The notes beneath the pieces were generated by a model. That model worked only from the letters and a program-made list of their open reading frames with translations, made no database searches and was not told the DNA's origin. Position numbers and translations under genes: made by a program. This document shows positions 18,918 to 29,295 of a stretch of DNA of 64,000 nucleotides, piece by piece. Numbering within the stretch: the first letter of the stretch is position 1; each line of letters starts with the position of its first letter. Source of the stretch: Muribaculaceae bacterium (GTDB lineage: Bacteria; Bacteroidota; Bacteroidia; Bacteroidales; Muribaculaceae); NCBI GenBank assembly GCA_017505535.1, contig JAFVPD010000031.1, positions 62,001 to 126,000 on the forward strand. The letters run 5' to 3'.

Positions 18918-20255
18918 ATGAAAGCTACCGAAGTTATTGACAATTTAAAACGTCGTTTCCCAAATGAGCCTGAATATCTCCAGGCAGTAGAAGAAGTGTT
19001 AACTACAATTGAAGACACTTACAACGAACACCCCGAATTTGAACGCTACAACCTCATAGAACGCCTATGCATACCCGACCGCATCTACTCTTTCAGAGTA
19101 TCATGGGTTGACGACAAAGGCAATGTACAAAACAACATGGGATACCGCATTCAACACAACAATGCAATTGGCCCATACAAAGGTGGAATACGTTTCCACT
19201 CTTCAGTGAACCAATCAATTCTCAAATTCCTCGCGTTTGAACAAACCTTCAAAAACTCATTGACCACACTCGCTATGGGTGGAGGCAAAGGAGGATCAGA
19301 CTTTTCACCAAGAGGCAAAAGCGACATGGAAGTAATGAGATTTTGCCAAGCATTCATGACCGAATTATGGAGACACATCGGTCCCGATACCGACGTTCCT
19401 GCAGGAGACATCGGCGTAGGTGGTCGCGAAGTTGGATACATGTATGGTATGTACAAAAAAATGACACATGAATTCACCGGGACATTCACCGGAAAAGGTC
19501 GCGAATTTGGCGGATCGCTCGTGCGCCCCGAAGCAACTGGATATGGCAATGTTTACTTCCTCTTGAACATGCTTGCAACAAAAGGAATTGACATTAAAGA
19601 CAAGAAAGTTGCAATCTCAGGATCAGGAAACGTTGCGACCTATACAGCTAAAAAACTTTTGCAACTTGGAGCAAAGGTTGTGTCAATGAGCGATTCAAAC
19701 GGAACAATATATGTTCCCGATGGAATCACACAAGAACAACTTGACTACATATTTAAACTCAAAAACATATATCGCGGAAGAATTCGTGAATTTGCTGAAG
19801 AATATGACTGTCAATACTTTGATGGCGAACGTCCCTGGCAACATGTAAAATGTAACATCGCAATGCCTTCGGCAACACAAAACGAGCTTGATGGAGACGA
19901 TGCTCGCGCACTTCTTGCAAATGGCTGTTTTGCAGTTTCAGAAGGAGCCAACATGCCCTCGACTCCCGACGCAATCAAGGAATTCCTTAACGCAAAAATT
20001 CTTTATGCCCCAGGAAAGGCAGCCAATGCCGGAGGTGTTTCTGTTTCAGGTCTTGAAATGGCTCAAAACTCTCAAAAACTTTCTTGGAGCGCCGAAGAAG
20101 TTGACGCCAAGCTCAAAGGAATCATGGCTGAAATTCACAAACAATGTGAAATCTACGGCAAACAAGAAGATGGCTACATCAACTATGTCAAAGGTGCAAA
20201 TGTTGCAGGCTTCATGAAAGTAGCTAAAGCAATGATGGCACAAGGCATCGTGTAA
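18918..20255 (+). CDS. gdhA: Glutamate dehydrogenase (NADP type, 445 residues)
   Basis: Hexameric enzyme making glutamate from 2-oxoglutarate and ammonia, the major ammonia-assimilation route in gut Bacteroidales. The catalytic region GGGKGGSDF contains K124; PAGDIGVGGREVGYM follows. The Rossmann domain starts near VAISGSGNVATYTAKKL. The 445-residue length and sequence features fit the E. coli-like NADP-dependent class, although cofactor choice cannot be proven by eye. It is monocistronic with highly biased codons. Confidence 0.96.
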   Translation: MKATEVIDNLKRRFPNEPEYLQAVEEVLTTIEDTYNEHPEFERYNLIERLCIPDRIYSFRVSWVDDKGNVQNNMGYRIQHNNAIGPYKGGIRFHSSVNQSILKFLAFEQTFKNSLTTLAMGGGKGGSDFSPRGKSDMEVMRFCQAFMTELWRHIGPDTDVPAGDIGVGGREVGYMYGMYKKMTHEFTGTFTGKGREFGGSLVRPEATGYGNVYFLLNMLATKGIDIKDKKVAISGSGNVATYTAKKLLQLGAKVVSMSDSNGTIYVPDGITQEQLDYIFKLKNIYRGRIREFAEEYDCQYFDGERPWQHVKCNIAMPSATQNELDGDDARALLANGCFAVSEGANMPSTPDAIKEFLNAKILYAPGKAANAGGVSVSGLEMAQNSQKLSWSAEEVDAKLKGIMAEIHKQCEIYGKQEDGYINYVKGANVAGFMKVAKAMMAQGIV

Positions 20256-20279
20256 CTTGATGACAAATATCTAATCCAT

Positions 20280-20328
20280 AAAAAGCACAAGAGCCATGCC
20301 CCGGCATGACTCTTGCGCTTTTTATTCT
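20280..20328 (+). terminator. Rho-independent terminator
   Basis: Interrupted stem from 20280 to 20323 (AAAAAGC, CAAGAG and CATGCC arms with single mismatches), then TTTATTCTTTT. Confidence 0.85.
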
Positions 20329-20426
20329 TTTAATTCTGTTATCACAATTCCATTTTTACATTAGTCGCCCAATTAGGCTTTAGGGTTAATTGACAAGTGG
20401 ATATGTGATTTATGGAAAAAAATTAT

Positions 20427-20434
20427 TATCTTTG
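20427..20434 (+). promoter_or_regulatory. -7 promoter element of the glycogen operon
   Basis: TATCTTTG followed by CA. It lies downstream of an in-frame ATG at 20412, so that codon cannot be the start of this transcript; the ATG at 20463 is. Confidence 0.7.
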
Positions 20435-20462
20435 CACTTTCAAAATTCGAAAATCTACAATA

Positions 20463-22112
20463 ATGGATAAAACAACGGTAAAAATTGACCTGCTGTTTGA
20501 GACAAGTTGGGAGGTTTGCAATAAGATAGGCGGAATATACACCGTGTTATCAACTAAAGCAAAAACTTTACAAAAACTATATAAAGACAAGACAATATTC
20601 ATTGGCCCCGATGTATGGAGTGATGAAAATCCATCGCCATATTTTATTGAGTCACGCACTTTACTCAAAGATTGGAAAACCAATGCGCAACTCCCCGAAG
20701 GCGTAAATGTGAGAATAGGCCGATGGGATATTCCGGGAAAACCCATAGTGATTTTAGTCAAATTTGACGCATTGTATGCTGTCAAAGATGAATTCTACGG
20801 ACTCATGTGGAATTTATATGGAGTTGACTCATTGCATGCCTATGGTGACTACGACGAAGCGTGTGCATTTTCACATGCTGCAGGCCTTGTGATTGAAAGC
20901 ATTTGCCGTTATCAAGGCATTGAAGGCAAAAACGTTATTGCCCACTTTGATGAATGGACAACCGGAATGGGGCTATTATATGTAAAACATGTATTACCCC
21001 AAGTTGCCACCGTATTTACCACACATGCCACAAGCATCGGACGTAGCATTTGTGGCAACAACAAGCCTTTGTATGACTACCTAAAAGGATACAACGGCGA
21101 CCAAATGGCCGGCGAGTTGAATATGCAATCAAAGCACTCATTGGAAAAAGCAGCGGCTCATAATGCCGACAGCTTTACGACTGTGAGCGAAATCACAGCA
21201 ACAGAGTGTGAGCAACTCCTCGATAAACGTCCACATGTGGTAACGCCCAATGGATTTGAACAAAACTTTGTTCCGGCAAAATCAAAATTTGCTCAAGCCC
21301 GTCAATCAGCTCGCGAAGTTCTATTAAATGTAGCTTCATCTCTCATAGGCAACAAGCTACCCGATGACACGTTTATTATAGCAACATCAGGACGTTGTGA
21401 ATATCGCAACAAAGGCATTGACGTATTCCTTGACTCAATGATTAAGCTAAGTCAAGCCAATAACTCGCGCAAAATATTGGCCTATGTGATGGTTCCGGCT
21501 TGGGTTAAAGAACCAAGAGCCGACTTAGCCAAAGCTGTAACACTCAAGCGAAAATCTCAACTTGAGGACCCGGTGATAACACATTGGCTCAACAACATGG
21601 ATTATGATCCCATTATATCACGAATTCATGGATTGAATATCACTAACGACAAAAATTCCAATGTTACAATAATATATGTACCATGCTATCTCAACGGTAA
21701 TGATGGCATTTTCAACCTATCTTATTACGACTTAGTCATTGGAATGGACGCAACAGTTTTCCCGTCATATTATGAGCCTTGGGGATATACCCCACTTGAA
21801 AGTGTTGCATTTGGAGTTCCCACAATCACCACAACCCTATCGGGATTTGGACAATGGATTTTATCTTCATTCCAAAATGACTTTAACGATTGTGGTGTAA
21901 ACGTTATTTCACGCGGAGATTTCAATTATGAACAAGTAACCGAAGGCATTGCCCAATCGTTGCGATCATTAATTGACAATGACTCAAAAACAACAACTCA
22001 AATAGGCAAAGCTGCAATGACAACTGCCGCAACAGCTTCATGGAGTAACTTCATCAGCTATTATCAAGAAGCCTACTCTATCGCAATAGAAAACGCCCAT
22101 AATAACCGATAA
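20463..22112 (+). CDS. Glycogen synthase, GT3 type
   Basis: The 549-residue glycosyltransferase opens with FETSWEVCNKIGGIYTVLSTKA-like sequence, the hallmark of eukaryotic-type (GT3) glycogen synthases rather than bacterial GlgA (GT5). The second domain has ATSGRCEYRNKGIDVFLDSM and the acceptor/donor motif FPSYYEPWGYTPLESVAFGVPTITT. GT3 enzymes elongate alpha-1,4-glucan from UDP-glucose in yeast and animals; the donor here is inferred. Start chosen at 20463 because the promoter covers the upstream in-frame ATG. glgP follows after 75 bases. Confidence 0.9.
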   Translation: MDKTTVKIDLLFETSWEVCNKIGGIYTVLSTKAKTLQKLYKDKTIFIGPDVWSDENPSPYFIESRTLLKDWKTNAQLPEGVNVRIGRWDIPGKPIVILVKFDALYAVKDEFYGLMWNLYGVDSLHAYGDYDEACAFSHAAGLVIESICRYQGIEGKNVIAHFDEWTTGMGLLYVKHVLPQVATVFTTHATSIGRSICGNNKPLYDYLKGYNGDQMAGELNMQSKHSLEKAAAHNADSFTTVSEITATECEQLLDKRPHVVTPNGFEQNFVPAKSKFAQARQSAREVLLNVASSLIGNKLPDDTFIIATSGRCEYRNKGIDVFLDSMIKLSQANNSRKILAYVMVPAWVKEPRADLAKAVTLKRKSQLEDPVITHWLNNMDYDPIISRIHGLNITNDKNSNVTIIYVPCYLNGNDGIFNLSYYDLVIGMDATVFPSYYEPWGYTPLESVAFGVPTITTTLSGFGQWILSSFQNDFNDCGVNVISRGDFNYEQVTEGIAQSLRSLIDNDSKTTTQIGKAAMTTAATASWSNFISYYQEAYSIAIENAHNNR

Positions 22113-22187
22113 TTAGATTGGTTATTAATCATTTGAGTTGAATTAATTAGACAATCAATTAACACAATTTTTATATATTACAAACTT

Positions 22188-24746
22188 ATGAAATTACAAG
22201 TAAGCAACACTAATGCACCCGTTTGGCGTGACATTACTGTAAAATCAGACTTACCTTCAGAACTCAAACCACTTGAGGAATTAGCAAAAAACCTTTGGTG
22301 GGTGTGGAATAGCAAAGGTAAATCTCTTTTCCGTGAGCTTAACCCTGACTTGTGGCGTGCCACAGGTGAAAACCCCGTAATGTTGTTGCAACAACTCAGC
22401 TTTGAACGTCTTCAAGAAATCATTGCTGACAAAGAATTAATGTTGCGCATTGAAAAAGTTTACGCTTCATTCAAAGAGTACATGAAGAAGCCTATGCGCA
22501 AAGACGTTCCATCAATCGCATATTTTTCAATGGAATATGGGTTGTGCAATGCGTTGAAGATCTATTCAGGAGGACTTGGCGTACTTGCTGGTGACTACAT
22601 CAAAGAAGCATCAGACAGCTGCATCGACATGACAGCTGTTGGATTCCTTTATCGTCATGGTTATTTTACTCAAACACTCTCAGTTGACGGACAACAAATC
22701 GCCAACTACGAGCCTCAAAACTTCAATCAATTACCAATCGAACAAGTTTGTGACGAGAACGGATCTCCTGTAATCCTTGAAGTACCCTACCCCGGTCGCA
22801 TTATATATTCTCACATTTGGCGTGTTAATGTAGGTCGCATGAAATTATATCTCATGGATACCGACTTTGACATGAACAGTGAGTTTGACCGTCCCATCAC
22901 ACACCAACTTTATGGTGGAGACTGGGAAAATCGCATCAAACAAGAATATCTTCTTGGTATTGGTGGTGTACTCATGTTGAAAAAACTCGGCATCAAAACC
23001 GACCTCTATCACTGTAACGAAGGCCATGCAGCTCTCTTAAACCTCCAACGTCTTGTTGACTACGTTCAAGAACAACACCTTGACTTCAACGTGGCAATGG
23101 AAATGGTGCGTGCATCAAGCCTTTACACAGTTCACACTCCAGTACCTGCCGGCCACGACTACTTTGACGAAGGTCTCTTCTATAAATACATGAATGAGTT
23201 CCCCGCAAAACTTGGCATTGAATGGGCCGACCTCATGAATATGGGACGTGAGAACCCCGGATCAAACGATCGATTCTCAATGAGTGTATTTGCGCTTAAC
23301 ACATGTCAAGAAGCCAATGGTGTTAGCTGGTTGCATGGTGAAGTGTCAAAGAAAATGTTTGCCGGAATTTGGAAAGGATATAATTGGCAAGAATCTCACG
23401 TAGGATACGTTACAAATGGTGTACACATGCCAACATGGGCTGCATCGGAATGGAAAGAGTTCTACGCTAAAAAACTTGGCAAAGAAGTATTTGACGATCA
23501 AAGCAACCCAGAAGCATGGGACGGAATTTTCAAAGTTGCAGACGAAGAAATCTGGAACATGCGCGTATTGTTGAAGAATAAATTCATCAACTTTGTAAAG
23601 AAAGACTTCAAAGCTAAATGGCTTGCAAACCAAGGTGATCCTTCAGCTGTAATGAAAATCGTTGACAAAATCAATCCCAACGCGCTCATTATCGGTTTCG
23701 CACGTCGTTTTGCAACATACAAACGCGCTCACCTTCTCTTCACCGACCTCGATCGTTTGGCTAAGATTGTAAACAACGAACAATTCCCTGTTCAATTTGT
23801 ATTCTCAGGAAAAGCTCACCCTGCCGATGGCGCAGGACAAGGACTCATCAAGCGCATCATGGAAATCTCACGCATGCCTCAATTCCTTGGCAAAATCATT
23901 TTCTTGGAAGACTACAACATGATTGTTGCCAAACGTCTTGTTACCGGTGTTGACATTTGGTTGAACACACCAACTCGTCCTCTTGAAGCATCAGGTACTT
24001 CAGGCGAAAAAGCTGAAATGAATGGTGTGCTCAACTTCTCAGTTCTTGATGGCTGGTGGTATGAAGGTTATCGTTTTGACGAAAAGGCTGGTTGGGCATT
24101 AACAGACAAACGCACATTCACCGACCAAGCACAACAAGATAAACTTGATGCTGCAACAATCTATTCAATGCTTGAGAACGAAATTATTCCTTTGTATTTT
24201 GCTAAAAATTCTAAAGGTTACTCTCCCGAATGGATTCAATACATCAAGGGCTCAATCGGACACATTGCGCCTCACTTCACAATGAAACGTATGATCGACG
24301 ACTATATTGATCGTTTCTACAACAAAGAAGGAAAACGCACTGCCGAACTCAAAGCCAATGACTATGCTAAAGCTCGTGAAATCGTTGCATGGAAAGAACG
24401 TGTTGCATCGGCATGGGACGGCATTAAAGTATTGAACGTTGAAGGTTATAACGCAGCCCTCAACAACATGACCGGCCAACCCTACGAAGTTGTTGTTACA
24501 ATTGACACAAATGGTCTTGGTAAAGATCTCGGCCTTGAAAACGTTATTTACAAGCAAGAAAGTGGCGAAGAAAAACTTTGGGATACTGTACAATTTGAGA
24601 TAGTCAAAGAAGAAGGAAACATCGTTACATTTGCCTTGAAGAGCATTCTCAAAGATGCAGGAGTATTCCGTTATGCTTATCGCATCTATCCTAAAAACGA
24701 AGCTCTTCCTCATCGTCAAGACTTCGCTTACGTTCGTTGGGTATAA
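22188..24746 (+). CDS. glgP: Alpha-glucan phosphorylase (GT35)
   Basis: Releases glucose 1-phosphate from glycogen. The 852-residue protein begins with the N-terminal domain seen in the long alpha-glucan family phosphorylases (DUF3417, [13 protein letters not shown]) and continues with the catalytic barrel: [28 protein letters not shown], and the PLP region with [22 protein letters not shown]. It pairs with the GT3 synthase upstream, so synthesis and breakdown of glycogen are encoded together. Codon bias is that of an abundant protein. A strong terminator follows. Confidence 0.95.
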   Translation: MKLQVSNTNAPVWRDITVKSDLPSELKPLEELAKNLWWVWNSKGKSLFRELNPDLWRATGENPVMLLQQLSFERLQEIIADKELMLRIEKVYASFKEYMKKPMRKDVPSIAYFSMEYGLCNALKIYSGGLGVLAGDYIKEASDSCIDMTAVGFLYRHGYFTQTLSVDGQQIANYEPQNFNQLPIEQVCDENGSPVILEVPYPGRIIYSHIWRVNVGRMKLYLMDTDFDMNSEFDRPITHQLYGGDWENRIKQEYLLGIGGVLMLKKLGIKTDLYHCNEGHAALLNLQRLVDYVQEQHLDFNVAMEMVRASSLYTVHTPVPAGHDYFDEGLFYKYMNEFPAKLGIEWADLMNMGRENPGSNDRFSMSVFALNTCQEANGVSWLHGEVSKKMFAGIWKGYNWQESHVGYVTNGVHMPTWAASEWKEFYAKKLGKEVFDDQSNPEAWDGIFKVADEEIWNMRVLLKNKFINFVKKDFKAKWLANQGDPSAVMKIVDKINPNALIIGFARRFATYKRAHLLFTDLDRLAKIVNNEQFPVQFVFSGKAHPADGAGQGLIKRIMEISRMPQFLGKIIFLEDYNMIVAKRLVTGVDIWLNTPTRPLEASGTSGEKAEMNGVLNFSVLDGWWYEGYRFDEKAGWALTDKRTFTDQAQQDKLDAATIYSMLENEIIPLYFAKNSKGYSPEWIQYIKGSIGHIAPHFTMKRMIDDYIDRFYNKEGKRTAELKANDYAKAREIVAWKERVASAWDGIKVLNVEGYNAALNNMTGQPYEVVVTIDTNGLGKDLGLENVIYKQESGEEKLWDTVQFEIVKEEGNIVTFALKSILKDAGVFRYAYRIYPKNEALPHRQDFAYVRWV

Positions 24747-24765
24747 TTCCCAATTGATATCAACT

Positions 24766-24799
24766 AAAAACGGCCACTATATAGTGGCCGTTTTTTTTT
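24766..24799 (+). terminator. Rho-independent terminator
   Basis: A perfect 15-bp self-complementary stem (24766-24780 with 24781-24795) and a run of nine T. Confidence 0.92.
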
Positions 24800-24985
24800 G
24801 CTATTCACACATAGATAATTTAATAACGTTACTCCAATAAATACCAAGGCTTTAACTTTAACAAAGGAATATAAACAACTATTTTTCAACAAATAATTTT
24901 TTGTTCGCAATAGGAATTTGTTTAGAATTAACGTAAAAAACAGACAAAATGTTGTCATTTGCAATGTGTTTATACTTATAATTGC

Positions 24986-24993
24986 TATATTTG
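24986..24993 (+). promoter_or_regulatory. -7 promoter element of the aryl-acid operon
   Basis: TATATTTG followed by CA, 19 bases before the ATG at 25012. It rules out the upstream in-frame start at 24982. From 24800 to 24985 I see no gene, only A+T-rich sequence. Confidence 0.65.
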
Positions 24994-25011
24994 CAATTTA
25001 AATATGAGAAA

Positions 25012-25761
25012 ATGAAAATTACGATCTTACAACGAGATATACAGTGGGCAAATCCGGCCGAAAATATTAAAAGAGCCGACGAGGCTATCAATAAAAACGC
25101 AGGCTCGGATATATATGTTTTGCCCGAAATGTTTTCTACAGGTTTTTGTACTAATCCAGAGGGAATAGCAGAGAGCATTGATAGTCCGACTTTACACTGG
25201 ATGAAACAAAAATCGGCTGAAATTAATGCAGCGATAGCCGGTAGTGTAGCCGTTACAAATAACGATCAATACTATAATCGTTTCTATTTTGTAAAACCCG
25301 ATGGCAATGTCACTTATTATGATAAAAAACACTTGTTTACATATGGCGGAGAGCATCTTAGATTTACACCTGGGGAGGAGCGTATCGTAGTAGAATTCAG
25401 AGGAGTACGCATTTTGCTTGAGGTTTGTTATGACTTGAGGTTCCCTGTATGGTCTCGTAATCGTGGAGATTATGATATGATTTTATATGTAGCGAGTTGG
25501 CCCACACCACGTGTTGCTGCGTGGAGTGCATTGTTGGTGGCTCGAGCCATAGAGAATCAATGTTATGTAGCAGGTGTTAATCGAGTGGGCACTGACCCCT
25601 CATGTGAATATAATGGAGGCAGTGTCGTGATTGATCCTTATGGAAAAAAAATTGCGTCATGTATTGATGGCGAAGAGAGTGAAGCAACGGCCGAAATAGA
25701 CATAGAGGATTTAGAGGCGTTTCGCAAGAAATTTCCTGTGTTGAATGATGCAGATAAATAA
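25012..25761 (+). CDS. Nitrilase-superfamily amidase, omega-amidase-like
   Basis: The 249-residue carbon-nitrogen hydrolase has the Glu-Lys-Cys triad E39 (VLPEMF), K106 (YDKKHLF) and C139 (LEVCYDLRFPVW). The sequence around C139 and the short length fit the YafV/omega-amidase branch, which hydrolyses 2-oxoglutaramate or 2-oxosuccinamate, the by-products of glutamine or asparagine transaminases. That job fits the aminotransferase three genes downstream. It heads a six-gene operon with gaps or overlaps of 24 bases or less. Substrate is inferred. Confidence 0.85.
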   Translation: MKITILQRDIQWANPAENIKRADEAINKNAGSDIYVLPEMFSTGFCTNPEGIAESIDSPTLHWMKQKSAEINAAIAGSVAVTNNDQYYNRFYFVKPDGNVTYYDKKHLFTYGGEHLRFTPGEERIVVEFRGVRILLEVCYDLRFPVWSRNRGDYDMILYVASWPTPRVAAWSALLVARAIENQCYVAGVNRVGTDPSCEYNGGSVVIDPYGKKIASCIDGEESEATAEIDIEDLEAFRKKFPVLNDADK

Positions 25762-25781
25762 CAGTCATAAAAAAAGAAGAA

Positions 25782-27383
25782 ATGATAGAACGAAAATTAT
25801 TGTTGGGAGATGAAGCGATTGCATTAGGTGCCATTCATGCTGGTATCAGCGGAGTGTATGCCTATCCAGGAACTCCCTCAACTGAGATAACTGAATATAT
25901 TCAAGCACATGCAACAGATGTGCGTAGCCGTTGGTGTACCAATGAAAAAACAGCAATGGAAGCTGCTTTAGGAATGTCCTATGCCGGGAAACGTGCATTG
26001 GTGTGTATGAAACACGTTGGAATGAACGTTGCAGCTGATGCATTTGTAAATTCGGCAATAACAGGAGTAAATGGGGGCCTAGTTGTGCTTGCAGCAGATG
26101 ATCCATCGATGCACTCGTCTCAAAATGAGCAAGACTCACGTTTCTATGGTAAGTTTGCAATGATACCCATCCTTGAACCCTCCTCTCAACAGGAAGCATA
26201 CGATATGATGCAGTATGCTTATGATTTGTCGGAAAACATGAAATTGCCTGTATTGATGCGCATTGTTACTCGATTGGCCCATTCGCGTGCAGACGTTGAG
26301 GTGAGAAATGCCATTGCTCAAAATACCCTTAACCCTGATAATGAACGCACTCATTGGGTATTGTTACCGGGTAATGCCCGCCGACAATATGCAGGATTGG
26401 TTGCAAAACAACCGGACTTGTCGGCATCTTCAGAAAATTCAATATACAACAAAACGATAGCTGTCAATGAAGGGAAAGCTCGTATAGGAGTGATTTCATG
26501 TGGTATCGCTTATAATTATGTGATGGAAAACGCCCCTATGGATTTGGGTGTTTCTGTATTGAAAATATCTCAATATCCAATTCCCTCCAATTCAATAAAA
26601 TCATTTGCAACTAAGTGCGACTCCATTCTTGTCGCCGAAGATGGCCAACCATTTGTAGAAGAACAAGTAAAATCATTGCTTGGCGCAGAATATAACTTGA
26701 AAGGCCGATTGACAGGTGATCTCCCTCGCATGGGCGAATTAACGCCTGATTGCGTTGGCACAGTTTTAGGAGTAACGATTGAACAAACGTTTGAAAATCC
26801 ACAAAATGTAATGCCTCGTCCTCCTGCATTGTGTCAAGGTTGCGGGCATAGAGATGTTTATGATGCATTAAATAAAGTTGCTGCAGACTACTCCGATGCT
26901 CGCATTTTTGGAGATATCGGGTGTTACACCCTTGGGGCATTGCCTCCTTTCCGCGCAATAGATAGTTGTGTTGATATGGGTGCTTCTATTACGATGGCAA
27001 AAGGTGCTGCTAATGCAGGCGTTCATCCAGCCATTGCTGTTATAGGAGATTCAACATTTACACATTCCGGAATGACAGGATTGTTGGACGCAGTTAATGA
27101 TAAATCCAATATCACAGTTGTGATTTCAGATAATCTCACTACTGCCATGACGGGAGGGCAAGACTCAGCCGGAACAAATAAATTTGAAGCTATTTGTTTA
27201 GGACTGGGAGTTGAACCTGAGCATGTGCGTGTAGTAGTTCCGTTACCTAAAAACATGGAAGAAATCACTCGCATTATTCGAGAAGAAATCGAGTATCAAG
27301 GAGTGTCTGTTATTATACCTCGTCGAGAATGCATTCAAACACTAAATCGTAAACTACGCCAACAAAAAGTTCAAAAACAATGA
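25782..27383 (+). CDS. iorA: Indolepyruvate (2-oxoacid) ferredoxin oxidoreductase, alpha subunit
   Basis: The TPP-containing large subunit that, with IorB, interconverts arylpyruvates and arylacetyl-CoA using ferredoxin. Pyrimidine-binding domain features are N-terminal (GVYAYPGTPSTEITEYI). The TPP domain starts at CQGCGHRDVYDAL (C351, C354) and contains GDIGCYTLG and a metal-binding GDSTF..N stretch. Canonical IorA carries a C-terminal ferredoxin-like domain with two 4Fe-4S motifs. This 533-residue form stops at about the end of the TPP domain and lacks them, so electrons must reach it by another route. Confidence 0.93.
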   Translation: MIERKLLLGDEAIALGAIHAGISGVYAYPGTPSTEITEYIQAHATDVRSRWCTNEKTAMEAALGMSYAGKRALVCMKHVGMNVAADAFVNSAITGVNGGLVVLAADDPSMHSSQNEQDSRFYGKFAMIPILEPSSQQEAYDMMQYAYDLSENMKLPVLMRIVTRLAHSRADVEVRNAIAQNTLNPDNERTHWVLLPGNARRQYAGLVAKQPDLSASSENSIYNKTIAVNEGKARIGVISCGIAYNYVMENAPMDLGVSVLKISQYPIPSNSIKSFATKCDSILVAEDGQPFVEEQVKSLLGAEYNLKGRLTGDLPRMGELTPDCVGTVLGVTIEQTFENPQNVMPRPPALCQGCGHRDVYDALNKVAADYSDARIFGDIGCYTLGALPPFRAIDSCVDMGASITMAKGAANAGVHPAIAVIGDSTFTHSGMTGLLDAVNDKSNITVVISDNLTTAMTGGQDSAGTNKFEAICLGLGVEPEHVRVVVPLPKNMEEITRIIREEIEYQGVSVIIPRRECIQTLNRKLRQQKVQKQ

Positions 27384-27955
27384 AAAAAGATATAATATTG
27401 ACAGGAGTGGGAGGACAAGGGATTCTCACTATAGCAACAATTATAGGAGATGCAGCAGCTGCAAACGGACTGAGTTTAAAGCAAGCAGAGGTACATGGAA
27501 TGAGCCAAAGAGGTGGCGATGTTCAATCCAATTTGCGATTATCTACCGAGGAGATACATTCTGATTTGATAAAACAAGGTGCCGCTGATTTGATAATATC
27601 AATGGAGCCAATGGAAGCTCTTAGATATGTACCATATTTGAATAAAGGCGGTTGTGTGGTAACATCGTCCCACCCATTTAAAAACATTCAAAATTATCCC
27701 AATGAAGAAGAACTAATGCACGAAATAAACAACGTGCCTAATGTGGAAGTGCTTCCCATTGATGATATTGCAAAAAACAATAGTATGCCCAAGAGTGCCA
27801 ATATCGTATTATTAGGTATGGCCGCAAAATATATTGAGATCTTGACTCCAGAACAACTTCGCCAAAGTATCGCCCGCGTCTTTGCATCAAAAGGGACTGC
27901 AGTAGTGGAGATGAATCAGAAAGCATTCGATATAGGATTACAATCTGTAAAATAA
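27380..27955 (+). CDS. iorB: Indolepyruvate ferredoxin oxidoreductase, beta subunit
   Basis: The gamma-domain partner of IorA. It begins with MKKDIILTGVGGQGILTIATIIGDAA, the conserved glycine motif of the 2-oxoacid oxidoreductase gamma/delta fold, and carries EVHGMSQRGGDVQSNLR, typical of IorB. The 191-residue length is standard. Its start overlaps the iorA stop by 4 bases, as expected for obligate partners. Confidence 0.95.
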   Translation: MKKDIILTGVGGQGILTIATIIGDAAAANGLSLKQAEVHGMSQRGGDVQSNLRLSTEEIHSDLIKQGAADLIISMEPMEALRYVPYLNKGGCVVTSSHPFKNIQNYPNEEELMHEINNVPNVEVLPIDDIAKNNSMPKSANIVLLGMAAKYIEILTPEQLRQSIARVFASKGTAVVEMNQKAFDIGLQSVK

Positions 27956-27962
27956 ATTATAG

Positions 27963-29273
27963 ATGAAAATATTTAGTGAAGAGTTGGTAGAGAAAGCCGT
28001 TAAAGAATTACATGTGGCAGATCTCTCTAAAGCAACAATAGGCGAAGTTTTACTTGTTGCTCAATATTTGGAAAAGGAAACCGGAATTCCTTTTATTCGC
28101 ATGGATCAAGGGTCTCCCGGCTTGCCGGTAAATCAAATGGGTGTAGAGGCTGAAAAGGCCGCTCTTGATAGAGGTGTTGGCTCACAATATCCTGCGGCAT
28201 CAGGTGTGCCTGAATTGAAACAAGCGGCATCACGTTTTGTTAAAGCATTTTTAGATATAGATATTTCACCACGTTCATGCATTCCAACTGTGGGCAGTGT
28301 GGCAGGCTCATATGGTTCTTTTATCGCTTGTACACAACGCACTCCAGGAAAGAACAAGGTATTATTTATTGACCCCGGATTCCCCATTCAGAAATCCCAA
28401 TTGCGCATTATAGGTGCCGAGTGGAAAGAGTTTGACATCTATAATTATCGTGGCAAGGCATTACATGAGAAACTTGAAAGCATGTTGAGCGATGGAGATG
28501 TCGCTGCAATAGTATATTCCAATCCTAACAATCCAGCATGGATATGCCTTGAAGATGAGGAGTTGGAAATAATTGGCAAGTTAGCTACAAAATATGACAT
28601 CATCGTAATGGAAGATTTGGCATATTTTTGCATGGACTTCCGACATGATATGGGGCACCCGTTTGAGCCTCCTTATCCACCCACCGTAGCTCGATATACC
28701 AACAATTATATAATAATGCTCTCATCGTCAAAGATTTTTAGCTATGCCGGTCAACGCATGGCATTGACATGTATCAGCGATAAATTATATGATAGACATT
28801 TTCCGGCGTTAGCTCAACGATACAATGATTCCGGAGTGTTTGGACAAACTTTGGTTGCGTCAATATTATATATGATAACATCGGGGTGCACGGCATCAAC
28901 ACAATATGCCTATGCTGAGATGTTGCGCCTCTCAACTGAGGGGAAAATCAATTTTGTTGAAGACACACGAGAGTATGCTCGCCGAGCAGAAAAGATGAAA
29001 AAGATATTTACCGACAATGGGTTCCACATTATTTATGATTATGATGTAACTCAAGAGGTTGGCGATGGCTTTTTCTTTACGATAGGATATGGCAATATGA
29101 CCGGAGGAGAATTGCTCAAAGAATTACTCTACTATGGAGTGAGTAGTATTTCTCTATCAACAACAGGAAGCGAGCAACAAGGCGTACGTGCATGTACATC
29201 GCGCATGCGAGAAGAGTTATATGACGTGATGAATGAGCGCATGAAAGCATTTCAAGAAGATCACCCATTATAA
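27963..29273 (+). CDS. PLP-dependent aminotransferase (class I/II)
   Basis: The 436-residue fold-type I aminotransferase has the PLP lysine at about K257 in SSSKIFSYAGQRMAL, plus YSNPNNPAWICLEDEELEII (substrate and PLP phosphate region) and a C-terminal arginine-bearing SLSTTGSEQQGVRAC. Its position between iorAB and an aryl-CoA ligase suggests it aminates or deaminates aromatic 2-oxoacids. With the omega-amidase upstream, glutamine could be its amino donor. Specificity is inferred from context. Confidence 0.88.
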   Translation: MKIFSEELVEKAVKELHVADLSKATIGEVLLVAQYLEKETGIPFIRMDQGSPGLPVNQMGVEAEKAALDRGVGSQYPAASGVPELKQAASRFVKAFLDIDISPRSCIPTVGSVAGSYGSFIACTQRTPGKNKVLFIDPGFPIQKSQLRIIGAEWKEFDIYNYRGKALHEKLESMLSDGDVAAIVYSNPNNPAWICLEDEELEIIGKLATKYDIIVMEDLAYFCMDFRHDMGHPFEPPYPPTVARYTNNYIIMLSSSKIFSYAGQRMALTCISDKLYDRHFPALAQRYNDSGVFGQTLVASILYMITSGCTASTQYAYAEMLRLSTEGKINFVEDTREYARRAEKMKKIFTDNGFHIIYDYDVTQEVGDGFFFTIGYGNMTGGELLKELLYYGVSSISLSTTGSEQQGVRACTSRMREELYDVMNERMKAFQEDHPL

Positions 29274-29295
29274 ATGAACGAAACAATACAATAAT

